From Planctomycetota bacterium (lineage in GTDB: Bacteria; Planctomycetota; Phycisphaerae; UBA1845; Fen-1342), in assembly GCA_022574815.1 (NCBI GenBank), contig JACZRH010000012.1, positions 1-33,042 on the forward strand: DNA of 33,042 nucleotides, in the 5' to 3' direction. The notes under the pieces were generated by a model, which saw only the letters and a list, made by a program, of their open reading frames with translations, searched no databases and was not told the origin of the DNA. Within the stretch, counting starts at the first letter, position 1. Each line of letters starts with the position of its first letter. The translations under genes and the position numbers were made by a program. Shown here piece after piece: positions 32,478 through 33,042 of this stretch.

Positions 32478-32719
32478 CGCCGGTGCCGAAGCGGTGGACA
32501 CCCTGCCTAGCTTAAATCTTAGTCTTTCAGGTTGCGCACGGCGTACATCGGGGCTACTTAGCCATCCACGGCATCTTCGGCTACTTCTGCGCCCAGGTGA
32601 ATTCGACTGAGCTCTGCGTCGAGCATACCGCAGTACTTACTCCCGGTGCGAAAGTTGTACGGAACCTGAACATCGGGGACCGCGAAGAAGTTGGGGTCGA
32701 GGCCGGCGAAACCAACCGG
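32478..32719 (+). other. 3' remnant of the interrupted gene, then 204 bases without a firm gene
   Basis: 32478-32515 holds the last codons of the interrupted ORF. Beyond the TAA the same frame stays open from 32516 through 32812 (GYLAIHGIFGYFCAQVNSTE and onward), with an internal GTG at 32597, but no ribosome site and it runs antisense into the next gene, so it may be decayed sequence. Confidence 0.4.
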
Positions 32720-33042
32720 TCACGTGTCGGCTTCCCGATCGGCGCTGCGCCCGGATGTGTTGCTAGCCGGGACTCGACGGCCCAGCGCCCACAGACCGAT
32801 CAGGGCCAGTAGGGCGTGATTGGCGAACAGCAGGGGCGCAAAGACGGGTGCTCCGAAGATGAAGTTGTCGACCATGTTGGCGGAAGGTCCATGCAGGTTG
32901 GCGGACGAGTGCAGCACGAACCCGATGATGGCGATCACCATCTCCGAGAGCATGACACCCGCACACCATTGAATGAATCGACGACACGGCTGCAGAAACG
33001 CGGCCGTTACGAGAAAGCCGATGCCGATGGCCGCAAAGATCA
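32720..33042 (-). CDS. Membrane protein, partial (N-terminus beyond the window)
   Basis: Frame open from the right window edge: IFAAIGIGFLVTAAFLQPCR, then MVIAIIGFVLHSSANLHGPS, NFIFGAPVFAPLLFANHALL and IGLWALGRR before the stop at 32720. At least three hydrophobic spans are seen. It resembles uncharacterised bacterial integral membrane proteins with a GAPVFAPLLFAN block. The ATG at 32953 is probably internal because the hydrophobic coding pattern continues upstream. Function unknown. Confidence 0.7.
   Translation of the reverse strand, partial: IFAAIGIGFLVTAAFLQPCRRFIQWCAGVMLSEMVIAIIGFVLHSSANLHGPSANMVDNFIFGAPVFAPLLFANHALLALIGLWALGRRVPASNTSGRSADREADT

Noticed and set aside
32480-32525. Second tRNA-Leu-like piece with a CTTAAAT loop
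   Set aside because: Anticodon stem has mismatches at two central positions and the acceptor is missing; it is better explained as the 3' end of the interrupted ORF.
32597-32812. 71-aa ORF downstream of the IS
   Set aside because: No ribosome site, overlaps the membrane-protein gene on the other strand; may be decayed sequence.

Overview
The window is GC-rich bacterial DNA that looks like a member of the Planctomycetota; the class cannot be settled. The grounds are a type II secretion-like prepilin with an H-x(n)-DGH C-terminal signature, a secreted protein ending in two dockerin-type EF-hand repeats with the tail DIDPFFLLLGG, many short lipoproteins and SH3 or coiled-coil envelope proteins, and REP-like hairpins of the kind often seen in that phylum. 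An LptE/BamD-type operon indicates an outer membrane with lipopolysaccharide-type assembly.

Layout. 1-1700: 3' part of homogentisate dioxygenase, then a Y1 (RAYT-type) transposase gene bracketed by two inverted REP hairpins. 1825-4462 (minus): three-gene envelope operon (SH3 protein, 61-aa lipoprotein, CsgG/LpoB-like lipoprotein). 4658-6911: ATP-grasp ligase (plus) converging on mannose-1-phosphate guanylyltransferase (minus). 7095-9433 (minus): an unusual two-gene unit, a small membrane protein overlapping a 667-aa HTH/RAM-like/HEPN-motif protein. 9697-13306 (minus): bamD-like, lptE-like and ftsH operon. 13393-15752 (minus): DUF1028-dockerin protein and an oligopeptide-type ABC ATPase. 16124-17962 (plus): SppA. 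18015-21519 (minus): zinc-ribbon membrane protein, prepilin, secreted cyclase-fold protein and coiled-coil lipoprotein.

21962-27993 (minus) is an ebo/edb-type cluster in the order eboD (dehydroquinate-synthase fold), a 97-aa small protein, eboB (TatD fold), eboE (TIM barrel), eboC (UbiA), eboF (alkaline-phosphatase fold). The enzymes named are the set known from cyanobacterial scytonemin loci and other bacteria, where the cluster is required for export or handling of a metabolite. REP elements, a heptamer tandem repeat and an in-frame octamer tandem repeat lie inside this operon.

28284-33042 is an accessory zone: small orphan genes with good ribosome binding sites, the 5' half of a tRNA-Leu(CAG) with a tRNA-like promoter, and a complete 2,028-bp IS1-family element (30442-32469). 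That element has perfect 18-bp terminal inverted repeats and an 8-bp target duplication and has broken into a host ORF. It carries three passenger genes upstream of its transposase. The transposase promoter is buried in nested inverted repeats, predicts a leaderless mRNA, and shares the GTCAGT core with the element's ends. The window closes with the 3' part of a membrane-protein gene.

Most promising for new biology: the passenger-carrying IS with its palindromic autoregulatory-looking promoter, the HTH/RAM/HEPN protein with its coupled membrane partner, and the REP family linking the RAYT to the ebo operon.
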